From Bradyrhizobium sp. AUGA SZCCT0283 (GTDB lineage Bacteria > Pseudomonadota > Alphaproteobacteria > Rhizobiales > Xanthobacteraceae): a stretch of 64,000 nt of DNA. Positions within the stretch are counted from its first letter, which is position 1, and the number at the start of each line of letters is the position of its first letter. Made by a program: the position numbers and the translations under genes. The notes beneath the pieces were generated by a model, which was given only the letters and a program-made list of their open reading frames with translations, was not told the origin of the DNA and did no database searches. The stretch is taken from assembly GCF_018130385.1 (NCBI RefSeq), contig NZ_JAFCLU010000032.1, positions 1 to 64,000 of the forward strand. Reading direction: 5' to 3'. Below are positions 36,571 to 45,659 of the stretch, piece after piece.

Positions 36571-38994
36571 TCAGTGGCGATTTTGCTGGATTGGCAAACG
36601 ACGTAGGTCGTCAATCAGCTTTGCTAGAGAAGCGTCATTTGGCGTGAGCTTTACGAGACGCTCCGCATAATCCAGCGCACTTTTGGTATCTCCGACTTCA
36701 CCACTGAAATTGATCATCGCGGCGAGCGAGTCCCGATCGTTGGGATGACGTTGCAGATTGGCTCTCAGAATCCCGATAGCGTCGCCGCGTCGTCCGGCCG
36801 ATTGTAGGCCCACGGCATAGATATAGGCGTACCGCGCCTGCTCCGGCGCGAGGTCGGCTGCACGGCGCAGCTCATCGAGCGCGGCGTCAGATTGCTTCAG
36901 GCGAACGAGGGTCAGGCCCAGCGCGTGGTGAATGGACGCGTCCTGCCCCGATTCTGCAATCGCGTCGCGCAGCACTTGTTCGCCTTCGCTGTCCCGTCCT
37001 CTACCCCGGTAGAGATCCGCAAGATTGATGGCCGCGGCCGAGAAGAAAGGATCAAGGCGAAGCGCGGCACGGTATTCCGCCTCGGCTTCGCCGACATTGC
37101 CCTGCCGGGCCGCGAAGTTGCCGAGCGCCGTGCGTGCCTCCGGCCGGTCGGCATTCAGCCGCTGCGCCGCGACGAAGTCGGTTGCGGCTCCAGCGAAGGC
37201 CTCGCGATCCGCCTTGCTTAGGGTTGTCGAGGAAACCGACGCCAGCAGCTCGGCGGCACGAATGCGCACGCCGCGTATCGGGTCCGTCAATGCCGGACCA
37301 GCAATCGGAAAAAGCTGGCCTGCCGGCAGGCCTTCGAGCATGTCGAGCGCGCCGATCCGCACCGTCGGATCAGGGTCAGCCAGCGATCGCTTGGCCAGTT
37401 CGACATCCGCGCCGGGCAGCTCTGCCATCGCGCTGGCGCGGGCATAGCTGGAAATGTCGGTCGACGAAGCTACCGTGGCAAGCAGACGCTGGGCATCTGG
37501 CTGCTCCGTCCACGCGGCATGAAACGCCGCGACGTAGGCGCGGTCATCGGGCTTCCTCTCGCCGAACCAGCCGGCGACCTTTTCGGCCGCCCATTGCGCC
37601 GATTGATTTTTGTGGCAGTCATTGCACGCGTTCGGGGTGCCGAATTTCACCGAAAGATCGGGCCGCGGAATTCGAAAACCGTGGTCATGGCGGCGATCGA
37701 CCACCATGTAGCTTCGCGCCGGCATGTGGCACGACGCGCAGTTCAGGTCCGGGCCGGCATGCTGACGATGCGCAACCGTCTGGTATTTCGCGGGTGCATG
37801 GCACTGCCCGCAGACGTCGTTGACCGCGGCTTTGAGCTTGCCGCTGTGCGGATCATGGCAATCGCTGCAGGTGACGCCGGCGGCAAACATCCTGCTCAGC
37901 TTGAACGGCGCGTAGTTGTAGGTTTCCTCGTCGTCGCGCATCTGGCCGTCGGCATGGAACAGTCGGCGGTCAAGCAGCGAGACCCGGTGCGTCTCAGACA
38001 ACAACTGGCCCGGCTTCCAGTCCTCAGCCAGTTGCCCGCGCCGTGCATGGCAGAGGCCGCAGGTCTCCACCTCCTTGCGCAATGAGGCAGGCGGTGCGCT
38101 CCGCCGCGGGAACGCGTTCGAGGGATCGGCGCTCCACGATACCCCTGTCCGCTCGTCGAACCTTGCTAGCAGGCCTTTGAGGGGATCGCCGCGCTTGCCC
38201 TCCCTCGCCCACGCCACGTGGCTCGAGCCCGCGCCATGGCAGGCCTCGCAACCCACGCTGATTTCCGCGAAGCTGGTCGCGAAGCGATCTTCCTTCGCGT
38301 CGTAATTCTTGCGCACGCCGGTCGAATGGCATTCCGCGCACATGAAATTCCAGTTCTGACGCAGCTTCGTCCAATGCAGGGGATCCTTATGCGTGATCCC
38401 GCCGTCGGGATAGAGATGAAACCAGCGCTGGCCGCCCTGGTCCCTGGGCCTGGTGTCCCATGCGATGGAGAGAGCCTGCACACGGCCGTCCGGAAACTCG
38501 ATCAGATATTGCTGCATCGGATCGACGCCGAAGGTGTATTTCACCTCGAACGCAGCAAGCGTTCCGGCCGCTCCGTCCGTTTCGACGAGGAATTTGTCGC
38601 CGGACCGGAAGAAGCGCGAGCGCGTGCCCTGATAATCGAAGATGGCATCATTGAAATCGCCACGCACGGACTGCGCGCTGGCATGAGCCATCGCGCCCTT
38701 GTGCTGCGACGAGCGCCACAGCCGCGCTTCGGAGGGATGGCAGTCGGCGCATTTCTCGCTGCCGACAAAGCCGGCGCCCGCTGTCTGCAACGGGCGGCCG
38801 GTATCGCGGTTACGGCTCAAGAACAGTCCACCCCCAACCAGCAGGAATAGAAGGCCCGATGCCAGCGCGAGCAGGACAGCGCTCCGGAAGTTCATGAGCG
38901 GTGCGGTCGTCCCAGAATCGCCTTTAGGCCGGGACGGCTGCTCTGCCTGCTTAACTTTCTTCCGCCTAGGCCGCTTACCGGAAGCTTTTGCCAC
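36571..38994 (-). CDS. Membrane-anchored eight-haem cytochrome c with TPR repeats
   Basis: The protein is 807 residues. A basic N-terminus precedes one membrane anchor (AVLLALASGLLFLLVGGGLFL, about 39-60). Eight CXXCH haem motifs follow, at about residues 82, 219, 249, 312, 376, 395, 419 and 457 (CADCH, CAECH, CEACH, CGLCH, CSDCH, CGQCH, CASCH, CNDCH). HEAT-like ('DPTVRIGALDMLEG') and TPR segments ('ARTALGNFAARQGNVGEAEAEYRAALRLDP') fill the C-terminal half. The spacing resembles the octahaem/doxX-unrelated 'cytochrome c family, tetratricopeptide' group. The cytochrome part faces the periplasm; its redox partner is unknown. The start is GTG 38994. It is the last gene of a minus-strand cargo run. 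Confidence 0.85.
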   Translation of the reverse strand: MAKASGKRPRRKKVKQAEQPSRPKGDSGTTAPLMNFRSAVLLALASGLLFLLVGGGLFLSRNRDTGRPLQTAGAGFVGSEKCADCHPSEARLWRSSQHKGAMAHASAQSVRGDFNDAIFDYQGTRSRFFRSGDKFLVETDGAAGTLAAFEVKYTFGVDPMQQYLIEFPDGRVQALSIAWDTRPRDQGGQRWFHLYPDGGITHKDPLHWTKLRQNWNFMCAECHSTGVRKNYDAKEDRFATSFAEISVGCEACHGAGSSHVAWAREGKRGDPLKGLLARFDERTGVSWSADPSNAFPRRSAPPASLRKEVETCGLCHARRGQLAEDWKPGQLLSETHRVSLLDRRLFHADGQMRDDEETYNYAPFKLSRMFAAGVTCSDCHDPHSGKLKAAVNDVCGQCHAPAKYQTVAHRQHAGPDLNCASCHMPARSYMVVDRRHDHGFRIPRPDLSVKFGTPNACNDCHKNQSAQWAAEKVAGWFGERKPDDRAYVAAFHAAWTEQPDAQRLLATVASSTDISSYARASAMAELPGADVELAKRSLADPDPTVRIGALDMLEGLPAGQLFPIAGPALTDPIRGVRIRAAELLASVSSTTLSKADREAFAGAATDFVAAQRLNADRPEARTALGNFAARQGNVGEAEAEYRAALRLDPFFSAAAINLADLYRGRGRDSEGEQVLRDAIAESGQDASIHHALGLTLVRLKQSDAALDELRRAADLAPEQARYAYIYAVGLQSAGRRGDAIGILRANLQRHPNDRDSLAAMINFSGEVGDTKSALDYAERLVKLTPNDASLAKLIDDLRRLPIQQNRH

Positions 38995-39046
38995 GTCCTC
39001 GGTCCAATTGAACTTGCGAGCACCGTACCATACAGGACCGCTTTAG

Positions 39047-39964
39047 CTAATGGCGCGCGAAATAGAGCGGCGTTCGGAGCATCAATTGATAGGCAGGCTT
39101 GGGCACCCACATGACCTGGGCAGTTACGCCAAACAGGCGATTGTCGCTATCGTCCATCCGGTCAAGATCGAACCGGACGATCGGTTCAGTGAATGGCTGA
39201 ATCGACGCGATGTTCAGCAGTTGCGCCCCACCAAAATGTTGAACGCCGGCGCGGGCCGTGAACTTCCAGTTGTCCGGCCATTGGTAATAGCCGCCGACAA
39301 AGCCAATCACACTGGGGTGGATCCGGGCCAAAGTGCTTCCGACCTCAACACGCGTGTCCTGGAAACCCGCAAGCAATCCCCTCGTCTCATCCTTGTCGAA
39401 GGCATAATCCAGCTCGACAATGTTCGTGAACGTCGTGGTAGCGAAAGCCCCATTGGGTATCGACTGTGTAATTGTTGACTGCCAGGTCACGGTGGGAATC
39501 GAACCGCCGTTCTGCTGATACACGTCGGCTTGAAACCCAACATTCCAGCTCGTGATCGCCGGCGCAGACCAACCCGAGCCCGCCTCGGTCGAAGTCGCAG
39601 AAATTCCTGCATAGAGGGAAACGCGATCGCTTACGTCAACGGTCAGCGGCAGATCAACGCCTGCGGCCTGGACCGGCGGCAACGACCCGCCAGTGAGCGC
39701 AGCCGGGGTCTGGGCGTTCATGAACACGATGCGATGCAAGGCTGTGAACAGCGCGGAACCGCCGAGCCAGATGGGCAGGGAGCCAGCAGGAACGCTGGCG
39801 TAGTTCGTCCTCATGTCGAGGTAGACGTTCGGCGGTGCCTGCGAAGAACCAGCATCGTCGTCCGCATCGCCGCCAAACGCAAGACCGCCAAGGCCCGTCC
39901 AGATCAGGGCGGCAAGCACCGCCCTGCCACCGATTGGAAGCGGCTCAAGTGTCGGGCTTCGCAT
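39047..39964 (-). CDS. Outer-membrane beta-barrel-like protein
   Basis: The protein is 305 residues, with a signal segment around 'GRAVLAALIWTGLGGLAFGGDA'. The rest is made of alternating polar/hydrophobic stretches such as 'RVSLYAGISATSTEAGSGW', 'SWNVGFQADVYQQNGG', 'NIVELDYAFDKDETRGLLAGFQDTRVEV', 'SVIGFVGGYYQWPDNWKFTARAGVQHFGG' and 'RLFGVTAQVMWVPKPAYQLMLRTPLYFARH'. This pattern and the aromatic-rich end fit an outer-membrane barrel. No named family can be assigned. It lies between the cytochrome and DUF2721 genes and may admit or bind the substrate of the neighbouring enzymes, which is inference. Confidence 0.65.
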   Translation of the reverse strand: MRSPTLEPLPIGGRAVLAALIWTGLGGLAFGGDADDDAGSSQAPPNVYLDMRTNYASVPAGSLPIWLGGSALFTALHRIVFMNAQTPAALTGGSLPPVQAAGVDLPLTVDVSDRVSLYAGISATSTEAGSGWSAPAITSWNVGFQADVYQQNGGSIPTVTWQSTITQSIPNGAFATTTFTNIVELDYAFDKDETRGLLAGFQDTRVEVGSTLARIHPSVIGFVGGYYQWPDNWKFTARAGVQHFGGAQLLNIASIQPFTEPIVRFDLDRMDDSDNRLFGVTAQVMWVPKPAYQLMLRTPLYFARH

Positions 39965-40036
39965 TTGCAGACAGCTCCCCGCAGCAATTCAATCGCCAAC
40001 GATCCTGCAGCGGTCGGCGTGAAAGCTCACACAAGG

Positions 40037-40489
40037 TTACATTCGAAGATCATTGTCGTGAAGCGCAATTCTTGTCTCGCGTGCGAGGTCAATCAGGGAC
40101 ACGCAAAACGTCAGGAGCGCTGCCATGAACAGTATGGCGATGCCGTATTCGTGCGCCACGCTCATCAATGCACTGATGAATGCGACGACGATGATCAGCG
40201 CCGTGAGGATGGCAGCAAGAACGGAGCAGAACAGCGAACGGTTCAGCAGCGCCGCGCGACGGCGCAGACGGGGAATATCCCCTTTCAGATAGGCCTTCGA
40301 AGTGTCGCTGTCGGCGATACCATGCAGGTATTGCGAACGGTCGACCACGCGATTGATCTTGGATATCACCACCGAAATGAACGCCGCGACCGCGCCAAGA
40401 AGGAACGCCGGCGCGGCGACATTGCCGATGATGCGGCCAAGCTGGTCGATCGACGGCGTCACCGGCAGGAGCTCGATCACGCTCTGCAT
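40037..40489 (-). CDS. DUF2721 family membrane protein
   Basis: The protein is 150 residues with three membrane segments: 'NVAAPAFLLGAVAAFISVVI', 'LFCSVLAAILTALIIVVAFISALMSVA' and 'IAILFMAALLTFCVSLIDL'. The family phrase 'INRVVDRSQYLHG' and the 'LRRRAALLNRSLF' block between helices one and two mark DUF2721. Function unknown. It is in the same orientation as its neighbours and may be co-transcribed. Confidence 0.82.
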   Translation of the reverse strand: MQSVIELLPVTPSIDQLGRIIGNVAAPAFLLGAVAAFISVVISKINRVVDRSQYLHGIADSDTSKAYLKGDIPRLRRRAALLNRSLFCSVLAAILTALIIVVAFISALMSVAHEYGIAILFMAALLTFCVSLIDLARETRIALHDNDLRM

Positions 40490-40559
40490 GCGGTGCCCCT
40501 CCCGTTGGACGGATGAGCCGCGAATGGAGCATTAGCTGCCATGTCGGACGCACGGCTTT

Positions 40560-41996
40560 CTACGAGACACGCTTCACGCCGGGAGGCTGCCAGGTTCCTT
40601 TGCCGACGGGAAGGATCGAAGGCTTCTCGGTCCTGGGCCAGTACAGGCGCATCGCCAGATAGATCGGACCATCCGGGGCTGGCAGCCAGTTGGCTTCCTT
40701 GTCCGCGCCGGGCGATTTGTTCTGGATGTAGATCGTCAGCGACCCATCCGCGTTCTTTTTGAGATCGGGCAGCATGGGCGAGTTGACCAGATAGCGGTTG
40801 ATCGGATTCTTAATGAGCAACTGCGTCTTGCCGTCATACATCGTCACAGACCAGAACGCATTCACCGGCGGCAACTGACCTGCGGCGAAAGTGATCGTGT
40901 AGGCGTACTTGCTGCCGTCGAGCTTCCGGCCGTCGCTGTCGACACGCGACATGGGATATGTCGCCTCCACGGCATCGTTGCCGTAGATTCCGCCCTTGGC
41001 ACCGGCCGCGCGCAGGAGCCAGTTGCCATTATAGAAGGCACTGTCGCCGAAATAGGACGCGACGCGCCAGCCGTTCATGTCGGTGCCGGCCTTGGCGAGA
41101 TACTCGTCCACCTTGCGCTCGCCCTCCTTCATGCCCAGGGCAACCTCCGCCTTCTGCTTCAGCGGGAGATCCTTGAAATTGAATGTCTTGCCGGCTCCGA
41201 TGCCGATGCGTGCAAGCTTGGCACGGATATCCGCTTCCACGGGCTGAGCCGGCGCAAACTGGAGCGCGAAGTCGAGGTATTCGAAGAAATTCGTCTTCAC
41301 CAGTTCCTTATTGATCTTTGGAAACTTGATCTCCGGCGCAGGCGGCGGCGGTGGCTGGTTGAGATACCTGGAAAGCGGTTGCACCTTATACCCGGCCTGA
41401 ATCTTCTTCACGTTTTCCATGTCATCCGGGCCGAAGAGCTGGGTGCGATAGGCCGCGGCGGAGAACTGCGTGGTCGACCTGAAAACCTTCTTGATGCCGG
41501 CGGGCGTTTCCCCTTTCCAGTCCGGTCCGGCGACCATGTAGTCACCGGCTTCGCTTCCAGTCGCCCGACTTCCGATATAGCCGTAGTTGTAGCAATTGGC
41601 GTCGCAGAGCATGACCGAGTAGTAACGCTTCGGGTCGACGGCTGGAACGGACAGGATGATCGGCTCGGCCCGCAAATCCATGAACAGCATGGAATAAGGC
41701 GTATCGCTGTTGGGCGTAATGACCGCCGTATCCTTGTAGGTGAAGACTCGCGCCTCGTTGTTGATTTGATTGAACGGCGCCTTGAACTGGCTTGAGGAGC
41801 GGTCGATGGCATACTCGTACATCACCGCGTAGTTCATCACGATCGGCAAACCATAGATGAATCCTTCTTCGGCGATAGCCTTTACGTCGAAGAAGCCGGG
41901 CCGCTCTTGTTGAGCAAACGACCAGATCGGCGTGAACGCCGCGCCGGCAACCGCAAGAGACACGCCGGACAGAAGAAAATCGCGCTTGGTCAACAT
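40560..41996 (-). CDS. DUF1254/DUF1214 domain exported protein
   Basis: The protein is 478 residues. A Tat-like or Sec signal comes first ('TKRDFLLSGVSLAVAGAAFTPIWSFAQ'). The N-terminal DUF1254 domain contains 'GFIYGLPIVMNYAVMYEYAID', 'TPNSDTPYSMLFMDLRAEPIILSVP' and 'RYYSVMLCDANCYNYGYIGSRATGSEAGDYMVAGPDWKGE'. The C-terminal DUF1214 domain contains 'YTITFAAGQLPPVNAFWSVTMYD', 'YLVNSPMLPDLKKNADGSLTIYIQ' and 'NWLPAPDGPIYLAMRLYWP'. Such proteins are often beside sulfatases and porins in soil proteobacteria, but their activity is not established. It is 560 bases after the arylsulfatase gene end is counted on the same strand, with one short gap. Confidence 0.9.
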   Translation of the reverse strand: MLTKRDFLLSGVSLAVAGAAFTPIWSFAQQERPGFFDVKAIAEEGFIYGLPIVMNYAVMYEYAIDRSSSQFKAPFNQINNEARVFTYKDTAVITPNSDTPYSMLFMDLRAEPIILSVPAVDPKRYYSVMLCDANCYNYGYIGSRATGSEAGDYMVAGPDWKGETPAGIKKVFRSTTQFSAAAYRTQLFGPDDMENVKKIQAGYKVQPLSRYLNQPPPPPAPEIKFPKINKELVKTNFFEYLDFALQFAPAQPVEADIRAKLARIGIGAGKTFNFKDLPLKQKAEVALGMKEGERKVDEYLAKAGTDMNGWRVASYFGDSAFYNGNWLLRAAGAKGGIYGNDAVEATYPMSRVDSDGRKLDGSKYAYTITFAAGQLPPVNAFWSVTMYDGKTQLLIKNPINRYLVNSPMLPDLKKNADGSLTIYIQNKSPGADKEANWLPAPDGPIYLAMRLYWPRTEKPSILPVGKGTWQPPGVKRVS

Positions 41997-42152
41997 GGTT
42001 CGTCTCCCGTGTCATTGCTGGCGTGCTTGAAAGCTGCGCATTAGCTCGCTCAATATCATGATCGATGCCTGGTTTGCGGAAGCCACGCGATCGAAGGAGG
42101 AGCGCGAGTTCTCCACACGCTCCCCCCCACGGTTGAGTTCTAGACTTCCCAG

Positions 42153-44639
42153 TCAGTCGCTGGCTTTCTTCACTGCGTCCTGCATGGCCTTACGATCTGT
42201 CTCCGCAAGTTGCTCCGGGCCGATCTTGATAGTCAGCTTGTCGATGGTGCCTGTGAATTTGAAGGGCAGCGTATAGCTGTCATCCACCGGCGTACGGGTG
42301 TCCATTCCAATGTCGAAGGACTCATCGATCGCCATCATGAAGGGAATCGTGTGCTCCATCTTTTGTTGCGCTAAAACTTTCCCGTCGACCGACAGCACAC
42401 CAGCTCCACCCTTGCCCAAGCCCGGTCCATCGTATTTGAAGTCGAACACGATGGTGTGCTTGCCAGGCTCGAGCGACCTGCCCAGCCAGTCTTCGGCTCC
42501 GACGCCGCCTTCCCAACGGTATCTCTTCAGGTTCAGCATGTTATAGACAAACACCGGCTTGCCCTTGAGCAGGTAGAGGCCGTAGCCACCGAACCGACCG
42601 CCGAAAGTTGCGATCATGCCCTCGGTACCGGCGCTCGGCATCGTGATTTGTGCTGTGATCGTGTAGTTTCGGTTGAGCAGGCTCGGCGCGTTGCCAATTG
42701 GAATATCCACATTCTCGCCGGTGTAGGTGAATTCCGATCGCCCTGCAGTCCCGCTGGGCCGTGCCGTGAGAAGACGTGGCAGGACAGAGTTGTCCAGCGG
42801 TAGCACCTGATACTTTTTCGCTTCCTCGAGGAATAATGCCTGCATCTCCTTGAGCTTCTCAGGTTGCTTGGGAGCAAGATCGTTTGCTTGAGAGAAGTCC
42901 TCGGAGATGTTGTAAAGTTCCCACTTGTACTGCTCGACCGGCGGCAACGGCTTCGTGCCGACTAGCCACGGCGGCTCCGGCGGCGTCGTGGCCGCATACC
43001 AGCCATCGTGATAAATGCCGCGATTCGCGAACATCTCGAAATACTGGGTGGTGCGCTTGGAGGGTGCGTCGGCGCTCGCCTTGTCGAACGTGTACGCCAT
43101 GCTGACGCCCTCGATGGGCTTCTGCTTGATACCGTCGACCATGTCCGGCGCCTTGATGCCGGCCGCCTCGAGGATCGTCGGCACAATGTCGATCATATGA
43201 TGGAATTGGGTGCGGACGCCTCCGACGTCATTGATGTGGCCGGGCCATGAGATGGCCATGCCTTGCCGCGTCCCGCCAAAATGCGACGCGATCTGCTTGG
43301 TCCATTTGAAGGGCGTGTCGAATGCCCACGCCCACGGCACTGCCATGTGCGGATAGGTTTGGTCGGAACCCCAGGATTCGTAGTAGCGGAGATACTCGAT
43401 CTCGGGCAGATCAAGCACACCGTTGGCGACGGTCAACCAGTTCGGCGTGCCCATCATCGAGCCTTCCGAGCTCGTGCCGTTGTCTCCGTTGATGTAGATG
43501 ATAAGCGTGTTATCGAGCTTGCCCATGTCCTCCACGGCCTGGATCACACGGCCGATCTCGTGATCATTATAGGCGGTGTAGGCCGCGAACACGTCGGCCT
43601 CGCGAATGACGATCTTCTTCTTCACCTCCGAGAGCGAATCCCACTTCGGCAGTGAGTCTGGCCATGGGGTGAGCTGGGTGTTTGCAGGGACCACACCCAG
43701 GCGCTTTTGGTTGGCGAAGATCTTCTCGCGCAGCTTCTCCCAGCCCTCGTCGAACAGGCGCATCTTGCTGATCTTGTCGATCCATTCCTTGGTCGGCTGG
43801 TGCGGGTCGTGCGTCGCCCCAGGCACGTAATAGACCAGGAAGGGCTTGTCCGGAGCCGAGGCACCGAGTTCCTTCATGTACTTGATGGCCTCGTCCGCCA
43901 TGTCGGTGACGAGATTGTACTCCTTCCTGCCGACCCACGGATAAATCGGGCTGTGATTGCGGAAGAGATACGGGGTCCACTGGTCGGACTCGCCGCCCAT
44001 GAAGCCATAGAAATACTGGAAGCCCATCCCGCTCGGCCATTGGTCGAACGGCCCCGCCGCGCTGTACTGGAACGCCGGCGTGTTGTGGTTCTTGCCGAAC
44101 CAGGAGGTGGCATAGCCGTTGTCGCTCAGGATCCGGCCGATGGTCGCGTTCTCCGGACCGATGATCGAGTTGTAGCCGGGGTAGCCGGTCGCAAATTCGC
44201 TGATCTGGCCGAAGCCGACCGAGTGATGATTGCGACCGGTAATCAATGCCGCCCGCGTTGGCGAACACAGGGCAGTCGAGTGAAACTGCGTATAGCGCAA
44301 TCCGGCCTTGGCAATCCGATCCAAAGCCGGTGTCGGGATCACGCCACCGAAGGTGCTGGGCACACCGTACCCGGAGTCGTCGGTCATGATCAGCAGCACG
44401 TTGGGCGCGCCTTTGGGCGGCACGACGGTCGGGGGCCACCAGGGCTTCGAGCTCTTGGCGTCCTGCGTGATTGTGCCGCCGAATTTCGGCGGCGGCGGTG
44501 GAAGCTGGTCGCCGGGAATGGTGATGGTCGCAGCCGGGGAGCCAGGCGGCGGCGTGGTTGACTGCGCTTGCTGTGCAAACGCCGGGGCGGATATCGCCGA
44601 TGTCAAGAACAGTATGGAAGCAATCGCACGAAAAATCAT
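42153..44639 (-). CDS. Arylsulfatase, exported (copy 1)
   Basis: This is a type I sulfatase hydrolysing sulfate esters in the periplasm. It has 828 residues from ATG 44639, preceded by CAGGAGGGCTTGCA. Signal peptide 'AIASILFLTSAISAPAFA'. Metal ligands are in 'NVLLIMTDDSGYG' (Asp87, Asp88). The catalytic cysteine Cys125 is in CSPTRAALITGR, to be converted to formylglycine, and 'GYATSWFGKNHNTPA' is the second signature. 'VYINGDNGTSSEGSM' carries further metal ligands. About 180 C-terminal residues form a lectin-like sandwich ('GGRFGGYGLYLLKGKPVFVYN'). This large two-domain form resembles mycobacterial AtsA/AtsD. A maturase gene is not in the window. It is first in the minus-strand cargo run. 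Confidence 0.95.
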   Translation of the reverse strand: MIFRAIASILFLTSAISAPAFAQQAQSTTPPPGSPAATITIPGDQLPPPPPKFGGTITQDAKSSKPWWPPTVVPPKGAPNVLLIMTDDSGYGVPSTFGGVIPTPALDRIAKAGLRYTQFHSTALCSPTRAALITGRNHHSVGFGQISEFATGYPGYNSIIGPENATIGRILSDNGYATSWFGKNHNTPAFQYSAAGPFDQWPSGMGFQYFYGFMGGESDQWTPYLFRNHSPIYPWVGRKEYNLVTDMADEAIKYMKELGASAPDKPFLVYYVPGATHDPHQPTKEWIDKISKMRLFDEGWEKLREKIFANQKRLGVVPANTQLTPWPDSLPKWDSLSEVKKKIVIREADVFAAYTAYNDHEIGRVIQAVEDMGKLDNTLIIYINGDNGTSSEGSMMGTPNWLTVANGVLDLPEIEYLRYYESWGSDQTYPHMAVPWAWAFDTPFKWTKQIASHFGGTRQGMAISWPGHINDVGGVRTQFHHMIDIVPTILEAAGIKAPDMVDGIKQKPIEGVSMAYTFDKASADAPSKRTTQYFEMFANRGIYHDGWYAATTPPEPPWLVGTKPLPPVEQYKWELYNISEDFSQANDLAPKQPEKLKEMQALFLEEAKKYQVLPLDNSVLPRLLTARPSGTAGRSEFTYTGENVDIPIGNAPSLLNRNYTITAQITMPSAGTEGMIATFGGRFGGYGLYLLKGKPVFVYNMLNLKRYRWEGGVGAEDWLGRSLEPGKHTIVFDFKYDGPGLGKGGAGVLSVDGKVLAQQKMEHTIPFMMAIDESFDIGMDTRTPVDDSYTLPFKFTGTIDKLTIKIGPEQLAETDRKAMQDAVKKASD

Positions 44640-45003
44640 TGCAAGCCCTCCTGAGAGGCGCGCAAACGCGCGGATATTCTCAGTCTTGAGGATCAAGCAG
44701 AGAGCAGCGTTGACACAGATCAACCCACGCGGTGGCGGCGCCTAGGGGCAGATTCGGTCGCCTCGCTACGCTAACCAGCGGGGCACGCTCATCTTTTGTA
44801 TAGGATTACCGGTGTCACGCCGGTCAAGCATCTGCGACACGCCATCACATTGAAGAGCAGAACATGCTCACACTCGTCATCGTGCGGCACCGAACGAGCC
44901 GAACAACGGACGTTGAGCGAAATCAACGGGAAGAAATTTCAGGGTCTCAAACTTTCAACGGCAAGCTTTCCTGATCTTCACCTTGGATCGACCGCGACAC
45001 GCT
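44640..45003. other. Divergent spacer left of the small hypothetical gene
   Basis: About 360 bases upstream of the arylsulfatase hold its promoter. I see no gene. Together with the next few hundred bases this region is less GC-rich than the core genome, in line with an accessory region. Confidence 0.4.
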
Positions 45004-45282
45004 ATGCTCGCTCACAAGCTCAATCATCCGGTCGCCGGCGTCGTGGTCGCGATCACCTTGGTTGCAGCAATTTCGTTGGTTTCTTGGCAGAAACTTCCTG
45101 CGAAGCATCGGCTTGCGATCAAGAGCGATCGTCTCGAGCAGAGCAATCGTCGTGACCTGGGGGGTGGCTGTGCACAGGCCGCGTGGCCCTATGGATGTGG
45201 CTGGCAACTGCCTCCGGAAAGACGAGAAACAAAAAGGCACTCACCCAAGCGGCGGCAGGGGTTGTTTTGGCTTCTCTCATGA
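45004..45282 (+). CDS. Possible small exported or membrane-anchored protein
   Basis: The frame has 92 codons: MLAHKLNHPVAGVVVAITLV then AAISLVSWQKLPAKHRLAIKSDRL. The hydrophobic N-terminus is a likely signal anchor. The short segment CAQAAWPYGCGWQ, with two cysteines around WPY, resembles small exported rhizobial proteins of unknown function that carry 'C..WPY...C'. There is no clear ribosome binding site. The basic C-terminus may be a read-on tail after sequence decay. The 380 bases that follow show no gene. Confidence 0.4.
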   Translation: MLAHKLNHPVAGVVVAITLVAAISLVSWQKLPAKHRLAIKSDRLEQSNRRDLGGGCAQAAWPYGCGWQLPPERRETKRHSPKRRQGLFWLLS

Positions 45283-45659
45283 TCACGCGCGAAGCTTGCG
45301 GCTCCGCCGGGCGGCGTGAATTTCGTTAAGGGAATAATCAGCAGCTACCCGCTCTCAAAATACCTGCGGCGGAACTTTGGAATCTCTCGCGGACTAGGCG
45401 ACGTGACACCTCTCGATCTCGGTCAAACGAGACACGGGCATTGCCTCAGGGGCGGGGGCAGTTATTCCCGTAGAATCCCGGAATCGGCATCCACCCAAGC
45501 TGCACAATAGCGCTGTACTGTGCTCCTTTTGCTACATCCGGTTGCCAAATATTCCTGTCACCATGACGGCTATCGCCCGGCGCAGCATGCCTGTCATATT
45601 GTCAGTATCATATTCAGCGCTCACTCGGAGCGAGGCTCTTGGTTCGGCAGGGGATTGCC

